Assembly: GCA_030538185.1 (NCBI GenBank)
Contig: JAUNUK010000001.1
Coordinates: forward strand, 608,296 to 672,295
Reading direction: 5' to 3'
DNA length: 64,000 bases
DNA from: Actinomycetaceae bacterium
GTDB lineage: Bacteria > Actinomycetota > Actinomycetes > Actinomycetales > Actinomycetaceae
Under the pieces are notes generated by a model. The model was not told the DNA's origin, did not search any database, and saw nothing but the letters and a program-made list of their open reading frames with translations. The translations under genes and the position numbers were made by a program. This document shows, in pieces, positions 25,937 to 33,796 of the stretch. How positions within the stretch are numbered: position 1 is the first letter of the stretch; every line of letters begins with the position of its first letter.

Positions 25937-26293
25937 ATGATCCGCCAGCTCTGGACCCTCAGCGTCCACACCCGCGCGTTCCTGCGCCGCTACATGCCCA
26001 CCAACGTCCTCCTCGACGCCATTCGCACCCGCCGAGGACTCAAATGGGGTGTACCCGCGATGCTCCTCGCCGTGCCCTACCTGCTGGGAGCGAGCACGTT
26101 CACTACCCTCATCGCAGACGGCGGACCCGGATGGCTCAACCTCCTCGTCCTCTTCTGCCTGTGGAACTCGATGAAGTTCATCATCATGGGACCCGTCAGC
26201 CTGATCCTGCTCGCCCGTACTCGCGTGCGCGAGGCCGTGGCCGCTCGCGCCGAACGACGAGCATCAACCGAGCTGGTCGAGCAAGCGGTCTGA
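25937..26293 (+). CDS. Small membrane protein downstream of the relaxase
   Basis: 118 residues from the ATG at 25937, with GAGAGGAA upstream. A basic, amphipathic N-terminus (FLRRYMPTNVLLDAIRTRRG) is followed by two membrane helices (PAMLLAVPYLLGASTFTTLI and LLVLFCLWNSMKFIIMGPVSLILLA) and a basic/acidic tail. I recall similar small proteins beside relaxases in actinobacterial ICEs, but no function is known to me. The 151-bp gap before it holds no gene. Confidence 0.65.
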   Translation: MIRQLWTLSVHTRAFLRRYMPTNVLLDAIRTRRGLKWGVPAMLLAVPYLLGASTFTTLIADGGPGWLNLLVLFCLWNSMKFIIMGPVSLILLARTRVREAVAARAERRASTELVEQAV

Positions 26294-26320
26294 TCGACCG
26301 CTGCTGTATCGAGGCGGCGT

Positions 26321-27310
26321 CTACGCTGCGTCGCCCGAATCGGGCGCGCAGACGAACTGCCGGTAGGTGGTCGGCGTTACCCCAAGGCTCCGTCGGAACT
26401 GGCGGGCCGCGAAGTCGGCATCCGCCCATCCCACATCTGATGCGATCTGCTTGATCGGAAGCACGGTGGAGCGCAGTAGCTGTGCCATCTGTTCGGTGCG
26501 CACCATCGTCAGATACGCAATGGGCGCCTTTCCGAACGCCTCCACGAACACACGCCTCAACTGCGACGGCGACAGGTGAACGGCCTCCGCCAGTTCCGGC
26601 ACGGTCCATTGGCGCGCCGGATCGTCTCGAATGAGCTGCGCGATGTGGCGAGCTTCGACGCGAAGTGGCGTGAACTGACGGTGTCGCGGCGCAGCGGGGA
26701 TCACGGTGCTGCCACGGCGACCGCTCACCGTGGCGGCTGTCGTCGTCATGAATGGCACGATGACATCGAGCACCGAGAAGAGCAGCGCTTGCGCCCGCAG
26801 GAACCGTTCAGGCTGTGGCCCGTCAAGGCTGAGTGCGGTGAGTTCATCCAGCCAGGGCATGAGATTACCGGCGCGGTCCTCGCCGATACGGACGATCTGC
26901 GCGGGTGTCGAGTAGTGGGCATTGAAGAAGTCGCGTGCGTTGTGACGGTCGCAGAACTGTGCGGCGTACTGCCAGAACACCTGATCGATCAGATAGTCAC
27001 GGTCAAGGTAGATCGTGGTCGTCGTTATCCAGCCCTCAGGCTCTGCTCCGCAGAGGGTGTTTGTCGCCAGCATGACGACATCACCGATGTTGACGTGGTG
27101 GTTGCCGAACTCGCTGAACAGTCGAGCGCCGCCGGCCCGGACGACGATGAGCTTCACGCAGTCAAAGGCAATCGGATTGACCGCAGTATGACGGCTCTCC
27201 GTTCGAGCAACGATCGGAGAATAGGCACCAGAATCTGAGCTCGGCCGGAAAGACGGAAGCACCACCCGAGAATCACCACCCGCTGGCTTTCGCAGACTTG
27301 CGCGCGACAC
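26321..27310 (-). CDS. AraC-family transcriptional regulator
   Basis: Protein of 329 residues from a weakly supported GTG. The C-terminal ~100 residues hold the double helix-turn-helix of AraC/XylS proteins: QWTVPELAEAVHLSPSQLRR and PIKQIASDVGWADADFAARQ, followed by FRRSLGVTPTTYRQ. The first 200 residues look like a cupin-type ligand or dimer domain (VRAGGARLFSEFGNHHVNIGDVVMLA). It lies between the relaxase block and the arsenic cluster, reading the same way as the latter; its target is unknown. Confidence 0.85.
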   Translation of the reverse strand: MSRASLRKPAGGDSRVVLPSFRPSSDSGAYSPIVARTESRHTAVNPIAFDCVKLIVVRAGGARLFSEFGNHHVNIGDVVMLATNTLCGAEPEGWITTTTIYLDRDYLIDQVFWQYAAQFCDRHNARDFFNAHYSTPAQIVRIGEDRAGNLMPWLDELTALSLDGPQPERFLRAQALLFSVLDVIVPFMTTTAATVSGRRGSTVIPAAPRHRQFTPLRVEARHIAQLIRDDPARQWTVPELAEAVHLSPSQLRRVFVEAFGKAPIAYLTMVRTEQMAQLLRSTVLPIKQIASDVGWADADFAARQFRRSLGVTPTTYRQFVCAPDSGDAA

Positions 27311-27364
27311 TCAGGCGCAGGTTGTTTGGTGCCTGTGTTAGCACTGAGCACATACTGCGCCGAC

Positions 27365-27559
27365 TCACCGGATGACTTCACCGACGATGATGGGCGGGCC
27401 AGACTCTTGGGCCAGCGTTAATGCTGAAAGAAAGCAATCGGCTCCCCCGGGAATGACGTGACTGGCCACGAATCGTCCTGAGTTCGCGAGTTCTCTGTGT
27501 GGGTCGAGCGCGACACGAAGAACCCTCGTCGTCAATGTTCGTTGCCAGGATGTTGCCAT
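27365..27559 (-). CDS. Small hypothetical protein after the aquaporin gene
   Basis: 64 codons with a strong AGGAGG 8 nt before the ATG, 27 bp downstream of the aquaporin stop. The sequence (ELANSGRFVASHVIPGGADC, then FLSALTLAQESGPPIIVGEV) has no recognised family. The ribosome site and operon position support it, but the length is short and the 27311-27586 gap could also be untranslated. Confidence 0.4.
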   Translation of the reverse strand: MATSWQRTLTTRVLRVALDPHRELANSGRFVASHVIPGGADCFLSALTLAQESGPPIIVGEVIR

Positions 27560-27586
27560 GTTGCCGTCCTCCTGAAGCGGTTCACG

Positions 27587-28321
27587 TCAGTCCTTCTGAA
27601 ACGAGAACAACAGCAGGGTCAGCGCGACGCCGATTGCAGCACCCATGATCTGCGCCCCGAGGAATGGAAGTGTTGACGTTGGTGCGATCCCGGCGAAAGT
27701 GTCGGTAAAGATGCGCCCGATGGTCACCGCAGGGTTCGCGAAGGACGTCGAGGACGTGAACCAGTAAGCGGCACCGATATAGGCCCCGACCGCGGGAGCG
27801 ACCACGGAAGCGCGGCCACTGCGCACCAACGCGAAGATCACCAGGACCAGGCCCGCTGTGGCGACGACCTCCGCAAGGAAATGGCCCGTTGTTGCCCGAT
27901 CAGTTGTCGAGATGCGTGTTGGAACGGCGAACATCGCATTGGCGAGCACGGCACCACCGATCCCGCCAGCGGTCTGCGCCACGATATACACCCCGATTTC
28001 AGCAATGGATCGACGTGCGCCGAGTGCGCGGTCGGCGAGCGTGACGATCGGGTTGAAATGCGCGCCAGAGAGCTGTTGGAACATTGCGATCAGCACCGCC
28101 AGTCCGAGGGCGGTCGCCAACGAGTTCTCTAGAAGCATCAGCCCGGTATCGTTCGGGGAGAGCTTCTGCGCGGCGATTCCCGAGCCAACCACGATCGTGA
28201 CGAGCAATCCGGCGCCGAGCGCCTCCGCTGCGGCGCGGCGCCACAGCGCAATAACCTGCTCGGTTCGCACGTCCTGATGGGCATGCGTCTGGCCGCTGTC
28301 CGGCAGCGCATCGGGGGTCAT
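27587..28321 (-). CDS. aqpS: Aquaglyceroporin-family channel of the arsenic cluster
   Basis: Protein of 244 residues with six hydrophobic segments and the two half-helix motifs of the MIP family: HFNPIVT (near residue 90, NPI in place of NPA) and FANPAVT (near 193). In Sinorhizobium an AqpS channel with ArsC gives arsenate resistance by letting arsenite flow out; the neighbouring arsC genes suggest the same here. Its ATG shares one base with the arsC stop. No ArsB or ACR3 pump is present nearby. Confidence 0.85.
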   Translation of the reverse strand: MTPDALPDSGQTHAHQDVRTEQVIALWRRAAAEALGAGLLVTIVVGSGIAAQKLSPNDTGLMLLENSLATALGLAVLIAMFQQLSGAHFNPIVTLADRALGARRSIAEIGVYIVAQTAGGIGGAVLANAMFAVPTRISTTDRATTGHFLAEVVATAGLVLVIFALVRSGRASVVAPAVGAYIGAAYWFTSSTSFANPAVTIGRIFTDTFAGIAPTSTLPFLGAQIMGAAIGVALTLLLFSFQKD

Positions 28322-28734
28322 CAGGCGGAGGGAGCCAAGAGCTCGATCACGAGGCCGCGCACTCTCTCGGCAATGTCGTCGCGGATCGGGCGTACTGCCT
28401 CAATGCCCTGCCCAGCGGGATCATCGAGCTTCCAGTCTTCGTACCGCTTGCCGGGGAAGAAGGGGCATGCATCACCGCAGCCCATCGTGATCACCACATC
28501 GGAATCCTGCACTGCCTCTGTTGTCAGTATTTTGGGGGACTCTCCCGTGATGTCGATACCCTTTTCGCGCATGGCCTCGACGGCGACAGGATTGATCTGT
28601 TCGGCAGGGATCGAGCCCGCGGAACGGACTTCGATTCGGTCGCCAGCGAAGTGCCGCAGGTAGCCCGCAGCCATCTGGGAGCGACCGGCATTGTGGACGC
28701 AGACGAACAGCACACTCGGTTTCGTCGTAGACAT
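28321..28734 (-). CDS. arsC: Arsenate reductase, thioredoxin-coupled LMW-phosphatase type
   Basis: Protein of 137 residues, normal length for the family. The catalytic P-loop CVHNAGRS begins at Cys12. The distal cysteines lie in MGCGDACPFFPG, and the DP motif is in LDDPAGQG. It reduces arsenate to arsenite in the cytoplasm using thioredoxin, whose genes are encoded upstream in the same direction. It sits between the ArsR-ArsC fusion (20 bp) and the aquaporin (1-bp overlap). Confidence 0.93.
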   Translation of the reverse strand: MSTTKPSVLFVCVHNAGRSQMAAGYLRHFAGDRIEVRSAGSIPAEQINPVAVEAMREKGIDITGESPKILTTEAVQDSDVVITMGCGDACPFFPGKRYEDWKLDDPAGQGIEAVRPIRDDIAERVRGLVIELLAPSA

Positions 28735-28754
28735 GATGTATTGCCTGCTTTCTC

Positions 28755-29741
28755 TCAGTGGGTGGCAAGGGTGTCGAGGAGGTGCCTTACGCGCGTTTCG
28801 ATGTCGTCGCGGATTGCGGCCACGCCCTCTGCGGAGGCAAGGGCCGGGTCACCGACAGCCCAGTCCTCGTACTGCACGCCGGGAATGATCGGGCAGACGT
28901 CACCGCATCCCATCGTGACCACGACATCGGCGGCGCGCACAGCGTCGTCGGTGAGCGGCTTGGGAAACGCGTTGGCCGCTCCCTGATCGCCCTCGATCTC
29001 TGCCAACAGCGATCGGACATGCGGGTGCACCTGCGCCGCCGGGGTCGATCCTGCGGATCGCGCGACGACCTTGCCGCCCGCGAGCTGGTTCACGAGGGCG
29101 GAGGCGAGCTGCGACCGGCCCGCGTTCGCGACGCACACGAACAGCACCTGAAGTACGCCGGTCGTGCGATCCCGGGTCAGGTCGGCGAGACGTTGTCGAG
29201 CAAAGCGCTCCGTGAGTGGGATCATGTGCTGCGTCAGCTTGGCCGAACGCACCAGCGCGGCATACGATTCACGGACTACTACGATCACGAGATCTCGGTT
29301 CAGGTGATCCATCTCGTCAGCCAGCTCGTGGGCTAAGTGCTCGACCCTCGAATCGAGCGCTGCAAGCGCTGCGGCACGATCCTCGCTTTCGGCCGGAACC
29401 TCGACCACCGCTGCCGGGGCGAACGCATCGAGCAGTGCCGTGACTGCTGTCTTCCGGGACGGGGTAATGCGGTAGTACACCCAGGTGCCCCGACGCTCGG
29501 ACATCAGCAATCCGGTGTCTTTCATGACGCGGAGGTGGTGCGAGACGGTTGGCTGCGAAACGTCCGCAATCTCTGAGAGATCGCACACGCACGCCTCGCC
29601 TCGTGGGTCAGCTGCGATCGCCGACAGCATGCGCAAGCGCAGCGGGTCGGAGATCGCCTTCAGCGTTGTGGCGACCGTGGCGGCAGCTTCGCTACCAATC
29701 GCATGCGTCACCGTCGGTGTGCATTCAGTATCGGTCATCAT
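28755..29741 (-). CDS. ArsR-ArsC fusion protein: arsenic sensor joined to arsenate reductase
   Basis: Protein of 328 residues (two ATGs in a row at the start). Residues 18-100 are an ArsR winged helix: LKAISDPLRLRMLSAI, metal-site ACVCDL (Cys51, Cys53), DVSQPTVSHHLRVMKDTGLL. Residues 105-195 are a helical linker domain like the three-helix part seen in front of some ArsC proteins. Residues 198-328 are a LMW-phosphatase-type ArsC: FVCVANAGRSQ (Cys203), VTMGCGDVCPIIPG, GDPA. A second, free ArsC follows. The fusion would couple arsenite sensing to arsenate reduction; such fusions are known in actinobacteria. Confidence 0.9.
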   Translation of the reverse strand: MMTDTECTPTVTHAIGSEAAATVATTLKAISDPLRLRMLSAIAADPRGEACVCDLSEIADVSQPTVSHHLRVMKDTGLLMSERRGTWVYYRITPSRKTAVTALLDAFAPAAVVEVPAESEDRAAALAALDSRVEHLAHELADEMDHLNRDLVIVVVRESYAALVRSAKLTQHMIPLTERFARQRLADLTRDRTTGVLQVLFVCVANAGRSQLASALVNQLAGGKVVARSAGSTPAAQVHPHVRSLLAEIEGDQGAANAFPKPLTDDAVRAADVVVTMGCGDVCPIIPGVQYEDWAVGDPALASAEGVAAIRDDIETRVRHLLDTLATH

Positions 29742-29791
29742 GCCCTCGATTCAGATGGAGAAAGTAGCGGTGTGAGAAGTCAGCGCGACGC

Positions 29792-30115
29792 TCAGGCCAG
29801 CAGGCGCTCAATCTTGGTCGCGATGACAGGCTTGGGGTGCGCGCCGATCAGGACGTCCTGGCGGGTGCCGTTCTGATAGAAGCCGAGGGTCGGGATCGAG
29901 GTGACCCCGGCGGCGGTGACGACTTTGGGGTTCTGGTCAGCGTCGATCTTCACGAACTTCACCCGGCCTGCATACTCGTCCGCGAGTTGGTCGAGGACCG
30001 GCGCGATCGCCTTGCACGGCCCGCACCACGTCGCCCAGATATCCACCACAACCGGGAGCTCTGCGGCTTCGACCTCGGCCTGGAATGTGGCATCGGTGAC
30101 AGTGATGATGGTCAT
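29792..30115 (-). CDS. trxA: Thioredoxin
   Basis: 107 residues from the ATG at 30115, which overlaps the trxB stop by 4 bp. The active site is WATWCGPCK (Cys31, Cys34), followed by [10 protein letters not shown] and the cis-Pro segment TSIPTLGFY. Its position between trxB and the arsRC fusion indicates that it recycles the two ArsC enzymes. Confidence 0.93.
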   Translation of the reverse strand: MTIITVTDATFQAEVEAAELPVVVDIWATWCGPCKAIAPVLDQLADEYAGRVKFVKIDADQNPKVVTAAGVTSIPTLGFYQNGTRQDVLIGAHPKPVIATKIERLLA

Positions 30116-31086
30116 GCTGAAACCTCCAAGAGTGCATCTCGCTGGATGGTGGAGAGAGTGTGGGAAAGGAAATGCTGGGCGTCTTGAGCGGCAGCGCATC
30201 CGGTGCCCGCAGCGGTGATCGCCTGCCGGTAGGTGTGATCGACCAGATCGCCTGCCGCAAAGACGCCGGGAAGGTTCGTGCGTGTCGAGGGATGCTCTAC
30301 GAGCACATACCCATCTGCGTCGGTGTCGATCTGCCCTGTCATAAGTTCCGAACGGGGGTCATGCCCGATCGCGACGAACACGCCGGTCGCGTCGAGAACG
30401 CTCTCGACCCCAGTCAGGGTGTCGCGCAGCCGCAACCCTGACACTTGCTCGTCACCGATGATTCCTGTGACCTCGGCGTTCCAGATGACCTCGATCTTCG
30501 GGTCGGCCAGGGCGCGCTCGGTCATGATGCGGGAGGCGCGGAACTCGTCACGTCGGTGAACGATCGTCACCTTCGACGCGAATCGAGTGAGGAAAAGTGC
30601 CTCTTCCATCGCGGAGTCCCCGCCGCCGATCACGGCAATGTTCTGATCCCGGAAGAAGAATCCGTCGCACGTCGCGCACCAGGACACCCCGTGCCCGGAC
30701 AATCGCTCCTCCTCGGGCAGGCCGAGCTTGCGATACGCCGAGCCTGTCGCGAGGATAACCGCACGCGCCCGGTACACGTCACCGCTGCCTGCAGTGGCGG
30801 TCTTCACTTCCCCGACGAGGTCGAGCGCAGTGGCGTCGTCATAGACGATCCGTGCGCCAAAGCGCTCGGCCTGCGCGCGCATCGCTTCCATTAGTTCCGG
30901 CCCTTGGATGCCGTCGATGAAGCCGGGAAAGTTCTCGACCTCGGTCGTGGTCATCAGCGAACCGCCCGCCGTCACCGACCCTGCCAAAACCACCGGCGCA
31001 AGACCTGCACGCGCGGCATAGATCGCCGCTGTGTACCCCGTCGGTCCAGAACCCACGATCACCAGTTCGGTGCGCTGCTCAGTCAT
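30112..31086 (-). CDS. trxB: Thioredoxin reductase
   Basis: Protein of 324 residues, typical length. FAD motif [18 protein letters not shown] (10-27), redox centre SWCATCDG (Cys137, Cys140), NADPH motif [16 protein letters not shown], and the C-terminal [20 protein letters not shown] box. First gene of the trxB-trxA-arsRC-arsC-aqpS run, all on the minus strand with short gaps. A GGAG site precedes the ATG. It supplies reduced thioredoxin for arsenate reduction from NADPH. Confidence 0.93.
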   Translation of the reverse strand: MTEQRTELVIVGSGPTGYTAAIYAARAGLAPVVLAGSVTAGGSLMTTTEVENFPGFIDGIQGPELMEAMRAQAERFGARIVYDDATALDLVGEVKTATAGSGDVYRARAVILATGSAYRKLGLPEEERLSGHGVSWCATCDGFFFRDQNIAVIGGGDSAMEEALFLTRFASKVTIVHRRDEFRASRIMTERALADPKIEVIWNAEVTGIIGDEQVSGLRLRDTLTGVESVLDATGVFVAIGHDPRSELMTGQIDTDADGYVLVEHPSTRTNLPGVFAAGDLVDHTYRQAITAAGTGCAAAQDAQHFLSHTLSTIQRDALLEVSA

Positions 31087-31141
31087 TCCTCACGACTCCT
31101 GTCAACAGACCCGACCGACCTCTTGATTCGATCACCATCTA

Positions 31142-31159
31142 TATTGACATTATTCGATA
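31142..31159. promoter_or_regulatory. Candidate ArsR operator between trxB and arsO
   Basis: Imperfect inverted repeat TATTGA-N6-TCGATA in the 161-bp divergent gap; ATTCGAT also occurs just upstream (near 31126). ArsR proteins bind such short AT-rich dyads. It could control both the trxB-ars operon and arsO. Confidence 0.4.
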
Positions 31160-31247
31160 CAACTAGCAGGCTTGCAAGTGGAACACATCGCGCACGGCTG
31201 ATTTCACCGACTGTTCACCCAGGCCGGGCGCAGGAGAGGAACCTGTC

Positions 31248-32663
31248 ATGCCCGAAGCTCCGCAGCTCCCCGTCATCGTGATCGGTGCCGGCCCGGTCGG
31301 TCTGGCCGCCGCCGCGCACCTGCTCGAACGCGGACTGACGCCGCTGGTACTCGAACGCGGGCCGCGCGCCGGCACGTCGATCCGCGAGTGGGCGCATGTC
31401 GGGTTGTTCTCGCCGTGGGAGTACAACATCGACGCCGCCTCCAAGCGGCTGCTCGAGCGCCACGGCTGGACAGCGCCAGAGCCGGACGTGAACCCGACCG
31501 GCGGGGAACTCGTCGCCCAGTATGTGCAGCCCCTCGCGGATACGCCTGAACTTGCCTCGCACATCCGCATGGGCGTGCGTGTGGTCGCGGTCACTCGGCA
31601 AGGCATCGACAAGATGCAGACCCTTGGACGCACCCGCCACCCGCTCCTTGTCCGAGTTGAGACGGCCACCGGGATCGAAGACATTCCCGCTGCGGCGGTG
31701 ATCGATGCTTCAGGAACATGGACAACCCCGAACCCGCTCGGAGCGAACGGACTGCCCGCGATCGGAGAAGAGGCCTGCGTCCAGCATCTCGTTGGCGGTC
31801 TACCCGATGTACTCGGTGCGGATCGCCACCGTTTCGCGGGCAAGACCACGCTCGTGGTCGGGATGGGGCATTCCGCTGCGAACACCTTGCTCTCGCTTGT
31901 CACCCTCGCCGAGACTGAGCCAGGCACGCGGATCATCTGGGGTATCCGGGGCCGCTCAGCTCGGCGGCTCTACGGCGGCGGCAGCGCGGACGAACTGCCC
32001 ACCCGTGGGCTGCTCGGCACCCGCCTGAAAGCTGCTGTCGATACCGGGCAGGTCACGTTCCTCAAAGACTTCACCATCACCCGTCTAACGCCCCAGGGCA
32101 ATCAGGTGCGCATTGATGCGGGCAGCGCACAGAGCGTGGTGGCCGATACGATCGCGGCGGCCACCGGGTTCCGCCCCGATCTCGTCATGTTGCGCGAAAT
32201 GCGCCTTGACCTCGACCCCATCACCGAGGCCCCGGTGAAGCTCGGCCCGCTTATCGACCCGAACTCCCATTCCTGCGGCACCGTTCCACCGCATGGGGCC
32301 GCCGTACTTGCGCATCCGGAACCCGACTTCACGATCGTCGGTATGAAGAGCTACGGGCGCGCACCGACCTTTCTGCTTGCCACCGGCTACGAGCAGGTGC
32401 GCTCCGTGGCCGCAGCAATCGCAGGTGATCACGAAGCCGCCACCCGCGTCGAACTCACCCTCCCCGAGACGGGCGTCTGCTCCACTGACGGCGGCTCATG
32501 CGAAGCACCAAACCAAGGGTTAAGCACCGGAATCGAACACGGGAAAGCCGCAGACACTGCTCAGGCATCTTCGTGCTGCGCACCGTCAGTCAGCTCGACG
32601 CCTACCCTGATCGAACTTCGCCCGACTCAATCCTGCTGCACACCCGAACCAACCAACGCCTAG
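31248..32663 (+). CDS. arsO: ArsO-like flavoprotein monooxygenase with Cys-rich tail
   Basis: Protein of 471 residues; AGGAGAGG precedes the ATG. N-terminal FAD motif VIGAGPVGLAAAAHL (11-25), a second dinucleotide motif VVGMGHSAANTLLS near residue 205, and a conserved-looking SYGRAPTFLLATGYEQVRS near 380. The last 65 residues carry cysteines in VCSTDGGSC, SSCCAPS and QSCCTPE, a pattern also found at the ends of arsenic-binding proteins. Proteins of this type in ars operons are called ArsO, a putative flavin monooxygenase of uncertain substrate. It is divergent from trxB and probably shares its regulation. Confidence 0.75.
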   Translation: MPEAPQLPVIVIGAGPVGLAAAAHLLERGLTPLVLERGPRAGTSIREWAHVGLFSPWEYNIDAASKRLLERHGWTAPEPDVNPTGGELVAQYVQPLADTPELASHIRMGVRVVAVTRQGIDKMQTLGRTRHPLLVRVETATGIEDIPAAAVIDASGTWTTPNPLGANGLPAIGEEACVQHLVGGLPDVLGADRHRFAGKTTLVVGMGHSAANTLLSLVTLAETEPGTRIIWGIRGRSARRLYGGGSADELPTRGLLGTRLKAAVDTGQVTFLKDFTITRLTPQGNQVRIDAGSAQSVVADTIAAATGFRPDLVMLREMRLDLDPITEAPVKLGPLIDPNSHSCGTVPPHGAAVLAHPEPDFTIVGMKSYGRAPTFLLATGYEQVRSVAAAIAGDHEAATRVELTLPETGVCSTDGGSCEAPNQGLSTGIEHGKAADTAQASSCCAPSVSSTPTLIELRPTQSCCTPEPTNA

Positions 32664-32856
32664 CGCCCAACACCAGCACTCCCATTCGCCCTGATCCGCG
32701 CCGTCTTTCTTTCCTAAAGGGCGTAGGCCAAGAGCTAAGTTGGGAGTGACGCCGAGTTGGGCAGCTAGACCTACATCACAAATCTGGGTGTATTCTCGAT
32801 TCCTTGCTGAGTCGCTGACATCGCCATTGACGTCACAGACCAGCGGACAGCATCGT

Positions 32857-33198
32857 TCACTGGCGTGATTTTCGTCCGCGCGATCGAATCCTGATACCTT
32901 CGGCAATGACGGCGTTTCGGACAGTCTTAGAGTCTACGGCAAGCTGTTCGGCGATCGCGTCCAGTGTCATCCCCTCGGCGTAAAGAGCACCCGCACGGAC
33001 GCGATCAGCATCGCTCAGCCCAGGCGACCTAAGTTGCCCTCCTGCACGAGACACGAACGTCGGAATCGTTCCGCGATGAACCCCGTACTTCGCGGCGATC
33101 CCGCGAACAGGCAATCCCGCCTCGTAGTCAGCGACAAGTTCCGCGCGTTGTTCGGGACTCAATCGTGTTTGAGACTTCGCCGAATTTTTTGCAACCAC
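32857..33198 (-). CDS. Double helix-turn-helix protein of recombinase type at the element border
   Basis: About 113 residues from a GTG at 33198; the frame opens to 33324 but that start lies inside a terminator stem. Two Hin-like helix-turn-helix units are seen: LSPEQRAELVADYEAG followed by IAAKYGVHRGTIPTF, and LSDADRVRAGALYAEG followed by LDAIAEQLAVDSKTVRNAV. The end is basic (RIRSRGRKSRQ). It resembles the C-terminal DNA-binding part of serine recombinases without the catalytic domain, so it may be a regulator, an excision factor or a remnant. The 32664-32856 gap holds no gene I can support. Confidence 0.55.
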   Translation of the reverse strand: MVAKNSAKSQTRLSPEQRAELVADYEAGLPVRGIAAKYGVHRGTIPTFVSRAGGQLRSPGLSDADRVRAGALYAEGMTLDAIAEQLAVDSKTVRNAVIAEGIRIRSRGRKSRQ

Positions 33199-33317
33199 AC
33201 CCCGTGCATCGTGCCTCTCCGAGGTCTGTGCGCGCGGCCCGCGTCGCTCGGAACCCCTGAGAACGCAGCGAATCAACGATCTCAGCGCCGGGCGCTTGTT
33301 TGAGAATCGCTTGGGAA

Positions 33318-33361
33318 GGTCCACTAAAAAAAGACCCCACGGGGTCTTTTTTTAGTGGGCC
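33318..33361. terminator. Bidirectional intrinsic terminator
   Basis: A perfect 18-bp stem (33321-33338 with 33341-33358), extendable by three pairs. It contains GACCCC/GGGGTC next to the loop and seven A/seven T outside it, so it can end transcripts from either side. It stands at the transition from the GC-rich element to the chromosome. Confidence 0.85.
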
Positions 33362-33370
33362 CGGCCGGAC

Positions 33371-33401
33371 GGGTGTGTTTTGCTTGAAGCAAAACACACC
33401 C
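33371..33401. repeat. 31-bp perfect palindrome
   Basis: GGGTGTGTTTTGCTT and its exact complement around a single G. It lies 10 bp after the terminator and just before the structured repeats. It may be a second terminator, a protein site or part of the element end. Confidence 0.6.
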
Positions 33402-33404
33402 TGG

Positions 33405-33541
33405 CAGTGTTGAATTGCGCCGCGATAATCCGCGGCGCGTCACTCGCGCTTTTGCGAAAAATGCGATTTCCGCAAAAGCTATTTCACATCAATCTGGGCA
33501 GAGCCTGGAGTTGAAACCCCAGCGCAATAATTGGTCGCGCA
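33405..33541 (+). repeat. Structured interspersed repeat, copy 1
   Basis: Stem 1 is GCGCCGCG-ATAATC-CGCGGCGC (33417-33438). Stem 2 is GCTTTTGCG with CGCAAAAGC (33448-33456 / 33471-33479), with AAA and TTT inside. The box TGGGCAGAGCCTGG follows, and the ends ATTGCGC (33414-33420) and GCGCAAT (33522-33528) can close the unit. Copy 2 begins 138 bp later; a third copy lies at 62.1 kb. Confidence 0.75.
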
Positions 33542-33543
33542 TC

Positions 33544-33650
33544 AGTGTTGAATTGCGCGGGCATAATCGCCCGCGCGTCACTCGCGCTTTTGCGAAAAAT
33601 GCGATTTCCGCAAAAGCTATTTCATATCAATCTGGGCAGAGCCTGGGGAA
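33544..33650 (+). repeat. Structured interspersed repeat, copy 2
   Basis: Same order as copy 1, but stem 1 is GCGCGGGC-ATAATC-GCCCGCGC (33555-33576): the paired bases differ on both sides and pairing is kept. Stem 2 (33586-33594 / 33609-33617) is identical to copy 1. The closing GCGCAAT end is missing, so this copy looks 3'-truncated. Confidence 0.75.
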
Positions 33651-33796
33651 TGGGTGGCATGCGCCGCCCCTGCAGTACGTCCTGTAAATCAAATCTTTCC
33701 TTCCCCTTTGCTGAAACTTGGTGTTTAATTAGGTCATCCCTTTCGATTTTGTGGTGCTCGGGTACCGGTGTTCACGGTGTGGTGATGGAGGTTTAG

